DNA from: T3SED10-260 sp035363255
Lineage (GTDB): Bacteria > Caldisericota > Caldisericia > UBA6126
DNA length: 64,000 bases
Reading direction: 5' to 3'
Assembly (NCBI GenBank): GCA_035363255.1
Contig: DAOSES010000004.1
Coordinates: 1-64,000 of the forward strand
In this document: positions 41,145-50,166 of the stretch, piece by piece
How positions within the stretch are numbered: position 1 is the stretch's first letter
Layout of the letters: each line of letters begins with the position of its first letter
Position numbers and translations under genes: made by a program
The notes under the pieces: generated by a model
Told to the model about the DNA's origin: nothing
The model's input: the letters and a program-made list of their open reading frames with translations, nothing else
Database searches by the model: none

Positions 41145-42413
41145 ATGAAGACTGTAGCAATAGCACTTTTTGCATCAACTTATATTCTATTGTTGGTTTT
41201 TCCCAAGTTTCGAGCATGGATCGCTCTAGCTTCAGCCACTATCTTTGTAGCACTTGGGATTTTGCCTCTGAGCAAGGTGTTTGGCACTGTGGATTGGAAT
41301 GTTATCATGATGATTGCAGGGGCTATGGGGATTGTGACTTTATTTATTGAGTCCAAAATGCCCTCATTGCTTGCTGATATTGTTATTGATAAGGCCCCCA
41401 ATGTGAAATGGGCGGTAATATCTCTTGCTTTGTTTGCAGGTCTCATCTCAGCTTTTATCGACAATGTAGCCACAGTATTGATGATTGCTCCAGTGGCTTT
41501 GACAATTGCCAAAAAACTAAAAATTTCCCCCGTACCCAGCGTGATTGCCATTGCTATAGCATCAAACCTTCAAGGAGCGGCTACTCTCGTGGGAGATACG
41601 ACCTCTATACTGCTGGGGGGCTATGCCAACATGAATTTCCTGGACTTTTTCTTCTTTCAAGGCAGAATTGGTATCTTCTGGGTGGTTCAAGCTGGAGCAT
41701 TGGCTTCTACCCTTGTTTTGATGTATGCTTTCAGAAAATACAAACAACCCATTCACCTCACAGAAACCACGGTGGTAAAAGATTATTTCCCCACAATTCT
41801 TTTAGTGGGCATGGTGCTTCTTTTGATTCTAGCATCATTTCTTCCTAATATGCCCAGAACCATCAATGGGATTATCTGTGTGAGTTTGTTTGTTCTTGGT
41901 TTGTTGGTGGAATTTTTTCGAAAAAAGGAATTGTGTATCTTTTCCAATGCGTGCAGGGAAATTGATTACTTTACCATCCTTTTGTTGGCTGGGCTTTTCG
42001 TTGTGGTGGGTGGCATTTCTGAAGCAGGAGTGATTAAAGATATTAGCCAGCTTTTTGTGAAACTTAGCAATAATAATATTTTTGTAATTTATACCATCAT
42101 CGTGTGGGTGTCTGTGCTCTTTTCAGCATTTATCGATAACATTCCTTATGTTGCCACCATGTTGCCTGTGGTTGCTGGTATCGCTGGATTTTTGCACATT
42201 GAGCCCCAGATCTTGTATTTTGGTTTACTCACTGGAGCCACCCTGGGAGGAAATCTAACTCCTATTGGTGCCTCTGCTAATATCACTGCCATTGGTATTT
42301 TACGCAAAAAAGGTCATCATGTGAGTACCTGGCAGTTTATGAAGCTGGGAATTCCTTTTACTCTCTCAGCAGTGCTTGTGGGATATCTGATGATTTGGCT
42401 GATTTGGGTTTAA
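41145..42413 (+). CDS. ArsB/NhaD/SLC13 (IT superfamily) ion transporter under Mn riboswitch control
   Basis: A 422-aa protein with about 10-12 membrane spans and the internal repeat of the ion transporter superfamily. SAFIDNVATVLMIAPVA (about 106-122) and SAFIDNIPYVATMLPVV (about 327-343) are the paired re-entrant signatures, each preceding a loop with ASNLQGAATLVGD or GGNLTPIGASAN. The family includes ArsB, NhaD, CitMHS and YbiR-like proteins of varied substrates. Its leader holds a yybP-ykoY riboswitch, whose other targets are mainly Mn2+ exporters (MntP, TerC, P-type ATPases). Metal efflux is therefore a strong working hypothesis. GAAGGAG stands 8 bases before the ATG. The 3' end overlaps the convergent gene by 4 bases. 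Confidence 0.88.
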   Translation: MKTVAIALFASTYILLLVFPKFRAWIALASATIFVALGILPLSKVFGTVDWNVIMMIAGAMGIVTLFIESKMPSLLADIVIDKAPNVKWAVISLALFAGLISAFIDNVATVLMIAPVALTIAKKLKISPVPSVIAIAIASNLQGAATLVGDTTSILLGGYANMNFLDFFFFQGRIGIFWVVQAGALASTLVLMYAFRKYKQPIHLTETTVVKDYFPTILLVGMVLLLILASFLPNMPRTINGIICVSLFVLGLLVEFFRKKELCIFSNACREIDYFTILLLAGLFVVVGGISEAGVIKDISQLFVKLSNNNIFVIYTIIVWVSVLFSAFIDNIPYVATMLPVVAGIAGFLHIEPQILYFGLLTGATLGGNLTPIGASANITAIGILRKKGHHVSTWQFMKLGIPFTLSAVLVGYLMIWLIWV

Positions 42414-43114
42414 GAGGCAAGCAAGCGGTAAAAACCATCCAGCCAGGTTTCTATGGCAGTAGAGTTTAGGCTGTAGGACATGATTCGAAGCTCTGTTTGT
42501 TGGGGCTGGATGATGAGTTGCCAGGTGTCTGAGGTGTTTAGGGTATTCCGAATGCTGTCTATGGCTTCTATAAATTCAGGTTTTTCCATCATCTTTTTCA
42601 TCAGTTCTGGATGATCACAGTAGAGAAAAAGGGAAGACCAGGCATCATTCGCTGGATAGCTGGTGAGATTTTGCGTATGGGTGATGGGTTTACGATTGCT
42701 AAATACTGCCTGCAAACCAGAGGAAGCAGTAGCTTTAATGTTGAAGCGCCAGGGTTGGAGTTTGTAAGCTGGAAATAGATCTCCGCTAATGTTTAAGCCC
42801 TGGAAAGTTCCTTGGAATGTTCGTGCAAAGGCGTATGCTTTTCCCAGTTGAAAACCCCGTTTGAGGAAAATTGGATCCATGCTTTGACTGGCTTTTCGAA
42901 TCTGGGATTGAGAATATTTGGCTACCCAGATTAGAAATGCCATTCCGCTTACACCCGTTAGAATTGCGACAGGAAGATTGCGCGCACTGCTGGCTGGAGC
43001 TGGAAGGGGCGAGGGTAAAGGTACCAGGAGCAAAAATAATGCCAACACAAAGAGGACTAGCGGGAAAACAATCAAATACAAGATGATTTTGATACTACTG
43101 CCTCCTTTTTGCAT
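42410..43114 (-). CDS. Two-span membrane protein of unknown function
   Basis: A 234-aa protein with two hydrophobic segments (about 10-32 and 48-65) followed by a soluble domain of about 165 residues (FLKRGFQLGKAYAFARTFQG, then NISGDLFPAYKLQPW). No motif is recognised. It is downstream of the hybrid kinase on the same strand by a 37-base gap and may share its transcript. A role as a partner of the kinase is possible but unsupported. Confidence 0.6.
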   Translation of the reverse strand: MQKGGSSIKIILYLIVFPLVLFVLALFLLLVPLPSPLPAPASSARNLPVAILTGVSGMAFLIWVAKYSQSQIRKASQSMDPIFLKRGFQLGKAYAFARTFQGTFQGLNISGDLFPAYKLQPWRFNIKATASSGLQAVFSNRKPITHTQNLTSYPANDAWSSLFLYCDHPELMKKMMEKPEFIEAIDSIRNTLNTSDTWQLIIQPQQTELRIMSYSLNSTAIETWLDGFYRLLAS

Positions 43115-43151
43115 TTTTTCTTCTGTCTATGCAGAAAAAAGCTTGCATAGC

Positions 43152-46100
43152 TTATGTGCCCAACTCACTATTTATAATTTTGATTAAGTATTCCCATTCT
43201 TTTCGCATATCTTCGATTAATTGAGTTTGTTCGGTTAGGCTTAAATTTTGATTTACCTCCATGGTTTCTGAGAGTTTGGCAAGCTCAAGAAAACTAAGCA
43301 TTGAGGCAACCCCCTTGATAGAATGTGCAATGCGTTTGCTCTCAGAGACATCCTTTTTCTGAATAGCTTGTTCGAGAGCGTTGATTTTTTGGGGTAGATT
43401 TTTCGAGGTTTCAAGAAAATTTCTATAAAGGGTAGTGTTTTGACCTACTCGTTTCATTAAAGCAAGCTTATCAAAACTTGACTCATCCTTGCTTTGGGCA
43501 CTTGAAGGCAAATGTTGAAGAATCACTTTTTTCAGTGCTTCGATATCAATGGGTTTGGTGAGAAAATTGTCCATACCAGCAGTAATACAGGCTTCTCTCT
43601 CTTCTTTGAGAGCTCCAGCTGTGAATGCAATGATCGGGATATGACGAGTTGTGTGTTCTTCAAGGGCGCGAATGGCTTTGCAAGCTTGAATGCCGTCCAT
43701 TTGAGGCATTTGAACATCCATTAGGATAAGATCGAAGTTATCCCGCTTATAACGTTCGACGACTTCGATTCCATTAGATGCTTCGAGTAAGTGTACCTTA
43801 GGAAACAATTCTTTTAGAAGGGCTTTTACCATTTCCATGTTCATGCCAACATCCTCGGCTATCAGAATGCTGAAAGGTGCTGTCAAGGGGCGTTCATTTG
43901 ATACTACTTTGTCGTTATTGCTTATGACTTTTTGAAGAAAATCCTCTTGACGAATATTGCACAAATAATTGAAAAGATCGCTTGCTTTTACTGGCTTGGT
44001 AAGACGGAAACATATACCCAGTTCGTCGCACCTTTTATGCAGATCAATATCATCTGAAGAGGAGTGCAAAAGGATGATGGGCTGCTTTTCAGGACTGAGT
44101 TCCAGTTTTTCACGTATCATTTTGATAGTTTCAAGTCCATCCAGATAAGGCATATGGTAGTCACAGATAATCACATCGAAGGCTTTTGAAGTTTCAATGG
44201 TTTTTAATGCATCAAAACCGTTTTCACATGATTCAGACTCAATGTGCCAGTTGGCAAGCATATGCTGAAGTATCATGCGATTGTTGGCATTATCATCAAT
44301 GATGAGACAGCGATTGATTGTTTGGATGCAGTTGGGATCCATTTTTTCGCCCTCTTCAACTTCTGTGATGAGATTGAAATAAAAGGTACTACCTACTCCT
44401 GCTTGACTCACAACATGAATTTTACTTTTCATCTTTTCCATAATCATTTGCGAAATGCTTAAACCTAAGCCAGTACCCCCAAATTTTCGTGTAGTTGAAT
44501 TATCTGCCTGGGTGAACGATTGAAAGAGTTTCTCTTGTTGGGTTTCACTTATTCCAATGCCAGTGTCTCGAACGAGGAAAGTGAATTTACCCTGCTTATG
44601 TTCAGTGGCTTCATAGATCACTTTAAGCTCTATTTCTCCTTTTTCAGTGAACTTGACCGCATTGCTTAGAAGGTTGGCGAAAACTTGCTTGAGTCTTATT
44701 GGATCTACCATAGCATATCTTGGCATATGAGGATCAATTGAAAGAAGGACTTCCAGTGATTTTTTTCCTGCCATGTATTTGATAATGTTTATGCTGTTTT
44801 CCAATACTTCGATCATGTCTGTTTTTATGGATTCCAGATTCATCATGCCTGCTTCAATTTTGGAAAAATCGAGGATGTCATTGATGATTCCAAGAAGAGT
44901 ATGGCCTGAAACATTGGCATTTTCTACGTATTGTTGCTGTACTGAGGAAAGAGGAGTGTTTTTTAGAAGGTCGGTAAAGCCAATGACTCCGTTGAGAGGA
45001 GTTCGAATTTCATGACTCATATTAGCAAGAAACTGGCTTTTTGCTTTGCTTGCTGATTTGGCTTGTTCCATTGCATTGGTTAGTTCTGTTTGAATTCTAT
45101 TGCGTTTGAGCAGACTCACCAGCATTAGCGCAAAAAGTCCTAGCAATTTTTTTTCTTTTTCTGAAAAGTGATGATTTTTACGAACTGCATCAAAGCCAAC
45201 AAAGCCTATGCATAAGGTGTCATCCATCATGGGTAAAACAAGCAAACTTTTAACTTCCTGAGGCTCAAGAATTTGTCGCACCCCACTGTTTGGATCAAGC
45301 GCTGAAACATCGGGAATGTACATCATATTTCCAGACATGAGAGTTTGAGTCCAATCTGGGACGGCTTCATTGGGTATGCCTTGAAGCTCATCAATCTGTG
45401 GAGTGATACCTTCAGCGCACCATTCATAAGTGTTGTTGCACACTTCCCTTTCATGGTCATACATAAAAATATAGCTACGATCTGTGTTTGTAAAGCTTCC
45501 AAGCTTGGCAAGAGCTTCCCTAATGGCCTTGTCTGCGTTTTCCAATGGTAAATTGATAAAAGTAGTGGAGATATCCATCAAAGTTTTTTGGAGCTTGGAC
45601 TGTTCAAAGAGGGCCTCATTGGATCTTTTTTGCTCTACAATATGCCAGCAAATATCAGCTAAGTAACCAACCATTTCCAGATCTTTATCGTTATATGGTT
45701 TGGTTTTGTTGCCAACCCCCAGAATAGCTTTGATTTTGTTGTTTCTGATTACTGGCACTACCATTTCTCGTATTACTGGAGCATGCCCTTCGGGAAGGCC
45801 TTTGCGATGGGGAAGTGAGTTATAGTCATTATGGATCACAGCTTTTTTTTCACGAACACAATCTACCCAAACGCCTGCTTGGTCGATGCTGTAATGAAAT
45901 CCTTTTGCTTCAGCTTTACAAAACTCTTGTAATGTTTGGGTTGACCAGGCTTGAAGAGAGAGTGTTTTTTGATCTTCGCTTACAAAATGATAAAAACCGA
46001 TGGGGCTATCCGATATCCTACTTACTTCATCCAGAGTTTTTTGAAGGAGTTCATCGAGTGAGTGTGTAGCTGCAAACTCCATCAGAGTTAATCTCAGTTT

Positions 46101-46865
46101 GATGAGTTCTTCCGATCTTTTGCGATCGGAGATATCAACAAAACATTCGAGTAACTTGTCTTGGCCACCAAGGGATACTCTTTTTACTGTCTTAAGAATG
46201 GGGATCCTGCTCCCATCAACCCGTAGCATGACTCGTTCGGAATTGTCGACTGTTTTTCCCAAATCACAAACAGGGCAAGCTCCTTCATCCGCAGGGCAGA
46301 GAAAGTGGTGACAACGATGGCCAAGTAGTTTCTCTTTATCAGCTCCGAAGAGTTCAGAGATGTGGTCGTTCACTTGTTCGATGTTTTTTGTAAGGGGATC
46401 GATTATGACTACTCCAAAGGGTAGGGCTAGTAGCAATTCTCGAAGCTGGGCTTCAGACTCTTTAAGGGCCTTCTGTTTCAGCTCCAATTCTTCTGCTTGC
46501 TTTTTGGTTTCGGTGATATCCAGGTACATACTGGTGAAATACATTTTTTCGCTTGAAAAAGCATGCACTCGATACCATTTATTAGTGGTTTCGTTGAAGT
46601 AGTCAAAAACTTTTTCTCCTCCTTCGAGTGCTATTTGACCAAAGGTAGCAATCCAGTCAAAACTGCTTCCAAGGATGTGGGGAAGAGTTTCTCGAACAGT
46701 GCGATGGTGGAGGTTTTCTTTCGTTAGTCCGGATAGTATTTCAAACGGAGCGTTGACTTCGAGGTATTCGTAGTCGTAAGGTTTGCCTGATGCATCAAGC
46801 ATGATGCGGTGATGAGCGTAAGCAATGAAGGGATTTGTCAGCATCGGGTTTTGTTTGCATGTCAT
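43152..46865 (-). CDS. Hybrid sensor histidine kinase (PAS-PAS-GAF-GAF-HisKA-HATPase-REC-REC-Hpt)
   Basis: A 1237-aa soluble kinase. Two PAS domains (about 1-130 and 140-260, the second with a Cys-rich loop CHHFLCPADEGACPVC), two GAF domains (about 265-420 and 430-600), HisKA with MSHEIRTPLNGVIGF (His about 617), HATPase with NLLSNAVKF, RDTGIGIS and GGTGLGLS. Two receiver domains follow (CLIIDDNANN...ICDYHMPYLDG, about 840-960, and ILIAEDVGMN...LMDVQMPQMDG, about 985-1105) and a C-terminal Hpt domain (AHSIKGVASML, about 1180). No membrane span, so signals are cytoplasmic. GGAG stands 9 bases before the ATG. It lies downstream of another PAS kinase on the same strand. No DNA-binding response regulator is encoded in the window. 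Confidence 0.92.
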   Translation of the reverse strand: MTCKQNPMLTNPFIAYAHHRIMLDASGKPYDYEYLEVNAPFEILSGLTKENLHHRTVRETLPHILGSSFDWIATFGQIALEGGEKVFDYFNETTNKWYRVHAFSSEKMYFTSMYLDITETKKQAEELELKQKALKESEAQLRELLLALPFGVVIIDPLTKNIEQVNDHISELFGADKEKLLGHRCHHFLCPADEGACPVCDLGKTVDNSERVMLRVDGSRIPILKTVKRVSLGGQDKLLECFVDISDRKRSEELIKLRLTLMEFAATHSLDELLQKTLDEVSRISDSPIGFYHFVSEDQKTLSLQAWSTQTLQEFCKAEAKGFHYSIDQAGVWVDCVREKKAVIHNDYNSLPHRKGLPEGHAPVIREMVVPVIRNNKIKAILGVGNKTKPYNDKDLEMVGYLADICWHIVEQKRSNEALFEQSKLQKTLMDISTTFINLPLENADKAIREALAKLGSFTNTDRSYIFMYDHEREVCNNTYEWCAEGITPQIDELQGIPNEAVPDWTQTLMSGNMMYIPDVSALDPNSGVRQILEPQEVKSLLVLPMMDDTLCIGFVGFDAVRKNHHFSEKEKKLLGLFALMLVSLLKRNRIQTELTNAMEQAKSASKAKSQFLANMSHEIRTPLNGVIGFTDLLKNTPLSSVQQQYVENANVSGHTLLGIINDILDFSKIEAGMMNLESIKTDMIEVLENSINIIKYMAGKKSLEVLLSIDPHMPRYAMVDPIRLKQVFANLLSNAVKFTEKGEIELKVIYEATEHKQGKFTFLVRDTGIGISETQQEKLFQSFTQADNSTTRKFGGTGLGLSISQMIMEKMKSKIHVVSQAGVGSTFYFNLITEVEEGEKMDPNCIQTINRCLIIDDNANNRMILQHMLANWHIESESCENGFDALKTIETSKAFDVIICDYHMPYLDGLETIKMIREKLELSPEKQPIILLHSSSDDIDLHKRCDELGICFRLTKPVKASDLFNYLCNIRQEDFLQKVISNNDKVVSNERPLTAPFSILIAEDVGMNMEMVKALLKELFPKVHLLEASNGIEVVERYKRDNFDLILMDVQMPQMDGIQACKAIRALEEHTTRHIPIIAFTAGALKEEREACITAGMDNFLTKPIDIEALKKVILQHLPSSAQSKDESSFDKLALMKRVGQNTTLYRNFLETSKNLPQKINALEQAIQKKDVSESKRIAHSIKGVASMLSFLELAKLSETMEVNQNLSLTEQTQLIEDMRKEWEYLIKIINSELGT

Positions 46866-46900
46866 GTTTTTTTTACTCCATTTTATAATATTGTTTTAAA

Positions 46901-46927
46901 CACAAAAAAGAACCGTCCCCATTTGTT
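46901..46927 (+). repeat. Dispersed repeat family A, copy 6
   Basis: CACAAAAAAGAACCGTCCCC then ATTTGTT. On the minus strand its TAA (46928-46926) is the stop of the PAS kinase gene. It lies between the two kinase genes. Confidence 0.8.
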
Positions 46928-49205
46928 ACTTGGGTAAGCTGAAGTAGAAGATTGTTTCGTGGTTGGGTGTGGATTGGGTCCAAACCTCACCGAGGTGTTT
47001 ATGAATGATACGTTGGACATTGGCAAGTCCGATACCAATGCCTTCAAATTCCTTGTCGGAATGGAGACGTTGAAAAACCCCAAACAGTTTATGAGCATAT
47101 TTCATGTCAAATCCTACTCCGTTGTCTTTTATGTGAAAAACATATTTTGATTTTTCATCCCTAAAACCAATTGAGATTTCTGCTTGCTTGGTTTTACTCG
47201 TATATTTCACTGCATTGTCGATCAGATTAATCCAAACTTGCTTAAGAAGTGAATAATCACCCAATACCTGGGGTAATTCTTGAATTTTCCAACTAATGTT
47301 TCGCTCTTGGGTGTTCATGATTACTTCCTCTAATATTTCGTTGACAAGTTTGGTCATGGATATGTGGGAATGTTGAAGCTCCTGACGACCTGTTCTTGAA
47401 AACTTAAGCAGTTCATCAATTAGCGTGCTCATCTGCTTGGATGCATGACTTACGATATCCATGTAGTGCTTTGCTTCTTCTGGCAAGTCTTGGTGAAAAT
47501 CTTGATTCAGCAATTCGATAAAACCACAGATGTGACGTAGTGGTGCCCTTAGATCATGGGATATAGAGTAAGAAAAAGCCTCAAGTTCTTTATTGCTTGC
47601 TTCGAGTTGTGCTGTGCGATCCTGCACTCGTTGTTCCAGATCTTCGTTGAGTTTTTTTATTTCTTCCTCTGCAAGTTTGCGTTCGGTGATGTCGTTAAAG
47701 ATGGCTGCAAATTTACCATACGAAGGACAATAGGCATAAACTTGATAGTACTTATTGGTTGCAGTGTTAAAGTCTTCAAATTCTTCAGGGATGCCAGTTT
47801 TTGCTACTTTTCCATAATATTGGACCCAGCTATCTTCGATGTTTGGCATGATCTCTTTGATTCGTTTACCGATAACGCTTTCTGCTTTAATTCCAACGAT
47901 TTTTTCCCAAGCAGGATTCACTTCTAAAAATTTATAATCTATAGCTTCTCCAGTTTCATCAAAAATCATTTCATGTAAAGCAAAGGCATTCATCATTTTG
48001 TCAAATAAACTACGATATTTCTCTTCGCTTTCCTTTAAGTTCTTTTCGGCTTGTTTCCGTTCGGTTACATCCTGATTGACAACAATAGCACCTTCCACTT
48101 TGCCAGTGCTATCCAAAAGAGGAGCTGTATAGTTTAGAATGATTTTTTTCTTGCCATCAAAAGCATCAATTTCCAAAAGTTCGTCAACAATGGTCTTACC
48201 TTCATTTATGGTGTGTGCCAGCGCCCAATCTTCTGGAGCAATCTCTTGCTGGGATGGCAAGCGTCTGGCTTTAAAAACACCATATTCGTTTTGTCCAACT
48301 TTGGGCTCCATCCCCCAGATTTTTACTCCAGCAGGATTACCCTGTGCGAGTTTTCCGTTTTCGTCTGCAATCCACAGACCAATAGGTAGCATATCAAATA
48401 TTTTTTTAAAACGATTTTCGCTCTTCCGTAGCGCTTCCTCAGCTTGTTTACGCTCGGTGATATCTTGAAAGGATCCTTGAATTTTTATAATTTTACCTTG
48501 ATCGTTTTTTACGGCTTTGCCAATGGTCCTAACCCAAACACGTTTACCCTTTTGGGAAATTATTTCAAGATCTTCGTCATATGGAGTGCCCTCTTGAACA
48601 CAAGCATTGTACACTTGCTTAATCTTCGCTTTCCATTCTGGGGCGTAGAAGTTTATCCCCTCTTCCACCAAGGGTGCGTATCCTCGTGGAGCTTCATGAA
48701 TATCAGCGACAGCATCTGACCAGGTACAAATATTCGTCTCCAAATCAACAGTCCAGCCACCAAAAAGAGCTGTTTCTCCTGCGATAGCAAGCAGCGAATA
48801 ACTTGATTTCAATGCTTCTTCTGCTTTATTACGTTGGGTGATATCACGCAAAATACCAATAATTCTGTTGTGATCTTTGTTTCTTTTTGCTGTGATTTCC
48901 AAGACTTTGTCAGCATATTCAATTTCGATGGGCTGAAAATCTCTGTTGAGTAGGATCTTGGCTATAAAGGGTAGAGCTATCGAAGCGTTTTTAGCAGACA
49001 GAAGTTTTTTTGCGAGGAAGAGTACATTTTTACCAATGAGCTCGTTTTGGGCTAGCTGAGTTATAGCTTCCATTGCTTTGTTGATAGCTAGTATTTTGCC
49101 TTTATTGTTTGCATAGACTATGCCTTCGGAAATAGAATTAAATATATCACCAAAAACAGCTTCGTTCTCTGCAAAAACCATATCATTTAGAATGCTGTCC
49201 TGCAT
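46926..49205 (-). CDS. Soluble multi-PAS sensor histidine kinase
   Basis: A 759-aa kinase with four PAS/PAC modules (about 12-125, 130-250, 255-385, 390-505, each ending in DITERK/DVTERK-type linkers), a coiled coil, and a phytochrome-type HisKA domain (SYSISHDLRAPLRHICGF, His about 540). The HATPase domain has NLIDNAVKYT, IKDNGVGFD and EGIGIGLANVQRI. There is no receiver domain and no membrane span. It lies 60 bases upstream of the hybrid kinase on the same strand, and both may feed one phosphorelay. A promoter is visible upstream (49274-49302). PAS number and lack of transmembrane segments suggest sensing of redox or small cytoplasmic ligands. Confidence 0.9.
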   Translation of the reverse strand: MQDSILNDMVFAENEAVFGDIFNSISEGIVYANNKGKILAINKAMEAITQLAQNELIGKNVLFLAKKLLSAKNASIALPFIAKILLNRDFQPIEIEYADKVLEITAKRNKDHNRIIGILRDITQRNKAEEALKSSYSLLAIAGETALFGGWTVDLETNICTWSDAVADIHEAPRGYAPLVEEGINFYAPEWKAKIKQVYNACVQEGTPYDEDLEIISQKGKRVWVRTIGKAVKNDQGKIIKIQGSFQDITERKQAEEALRKSENRFKKIFDMLPIGLWIADENGKLAQGNPAGVKIWGMEPKVGQNEYGVFKARRLPSQQEIAPEDWALAHTINEGKTIVDELLEIDAFDGKKKIILNYTAPLLDSTGKVEGAIVVNQDVTERKQAEKNLKESEEKYRSLFDKMMNAFALHEMIFDETGEAIDYKFLEVNPAWEKIVGIKAESVIGKRIKEIMPNIEDSWVQYYGKVAKTGIPEEFEDFNTATNKYYQVYAYCPSYGKFAAIFNDITERKLAEEEIKKLNEDLEQRVQDRTAQLEASNKELEAFSYSISHDLRAPLRHICGFIELLNQDFHQDLPEEAKHYMDIVSHASKQMSTLIDELLKFSRTGRQELQHSHISMTKLVNEILEEVIMNTQERNISWKIQELPQVLGDYSLLKQVWINLIDNAVKYTSKTKQAEISIGFRDEKSKYVFHIKDNGVGFDMKYAHKLFGVFQRLHSDKEFEGIGIGLANVQRIIHKHLGEVWTQSTPNHETIFYFSLPK

Positions 49206-49273
49206 ATCATCCCCCCGAAGATCTTAGTTGGGTAAATTCGTTTGGATTAAGTCTATACTGTTTTTTTTAGGGT

Positions 49274-49302
49274 ACAATAGATTTTTACAGTTTTTGTGTA
49301 AA
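49274..49302 (-). promoter_or_regulatory. Sigma-70-type promoter of the kinase pair
   Basis: On the minus strand TTTACA (49302-49297), a 17-base spacer and TATTGT (49279-49274), about 70 bases before the kinase ATG. Confidence 0.45.
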
Positions 49303-49315
49303 CTTATGATTTGCT

Positions 49316-50155
49316 TTATGGCGTGAGTTTTTGACAGTGAGGGCAAAAATAACAAGATCCCCCAAGATAGGCTATTTTTTCTATGGTTGTATTGCAATTT
49401 GGGCAAGGTTTTCCCTGAGTTTTACTGCTCAAAATTCGTTCATATTTTCCAGCTTTTCCAAACAAATCCACTTCTTCACTTCTTCCACCCAACTCACTTA
49501 TGCTTTGGATGGTCTTAATCAAGGAGTAGTAGAGTTTGTCTATATGATTCCTGGAAAGAGCTTTTATGGGGAATTTTGGGTGAAGCCCTGCGTGGAATAA
49601 AATATCTTGAAGGCTTGAGTTTCCTATGCCAGGTATCGTTTGATCCTGTGCTAGAAGGCTCTTTACGCTCTTATTCCCATGGCTTATGCTTTCTTTGACC
49701 AAGTCATGGAAGTAGCTGAGGGTAAAGGCAGGATGGTTGGGGGATATCTTCATATCCTTGATGTAGGGTCTTTCCAGCTCTTTCCCTTTTTCGTACAACT
49801 CGATTGCTCCCCAGAGTTGGACAGTTTCGGTAAGGATGGATCCGTCTGTGAAACTTAAAAGCAAGTGATATTTTGACGGAACTTTGCTTCCCTGGGGGTG
49901 ATAAAGGAGTTTTCCTCCAAATTCGCCTAAAACAAGGATATAGGAGGGCTCAAGCGGAATCATGAGCCAAGAACCAAGCACATAGGAAGTAGCTATGGTC
50001 TTGTGGTGGCTTAATGATTCAAACATCTCATGGCTTTGGTTGTACCAAACAAATTTATGAGGGGAGTTGCCCAGGGAGCCCTTTTGTATGGTTTTGCCAA
50101 GCAGTGTTTGATTAATTTGTTTGCTGATATTCAAAGTTTCTGGTAGTTCAAACAT
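49316..50155 (-). CDS. Fpg/Nei-family DNA glycosylase-like protein lacking the N-terminal Pro
   Basis: A 279-aa protein with the overall Fpg/Nei build. N-terminal FELPETLNISKQINQTL replaces the canonical PELPEVE, so the catalytic Pro after Met is Phe. The H2TH region is present (IPGIGNSSLQDILFHAGLHP, about 170-189, with K/S-type linkers), and the C-terminal zinc finger CPNCNTT...CYFCPHCQ (about 250-274) is intact. Fpg removes oxidised purines, using the Pro amine for Schiff-base chemistry. A related family beginning MIELPE is known from Clostridia-type genomes, so this is a subfamily trait rather than a local mutation. Its activity is uncertain. Confidence 0.85.
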   Translation of the reverse strand: MFELPETLNISKQINQTLLGKTIQKGSLGNSPHKFVWYNQSHEMFESLSHHKTIATSYVLGSWLMIPLEPSYILVLGEFGGKLLYHPQGSKVPSKYHLLLSFTDGSILTETVQLWGAIELYEKGKELERPYIKDMKISPNHPAFTLSYFHDLVKESISHGNKSVKSLLAQDQTIPGIGNSSLQDILFHAGLHPKFPIKALSRNHIDKLYYSLIKTIQSISELGGRSEEVDLFGKAGKYERILSSKTQGKPCPNCNTTIEKIAYLGGSCYFCPHCQKLTP

Positions 50156-50166
50156 AGTTTTGGTAC

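Noticed and set aside
41408..41848. 146-codon plus-strand frame within the transporter gene
   Set aside because: The overlapping frame encodes a canonical membrane transporter; this one has shadow-type composition.
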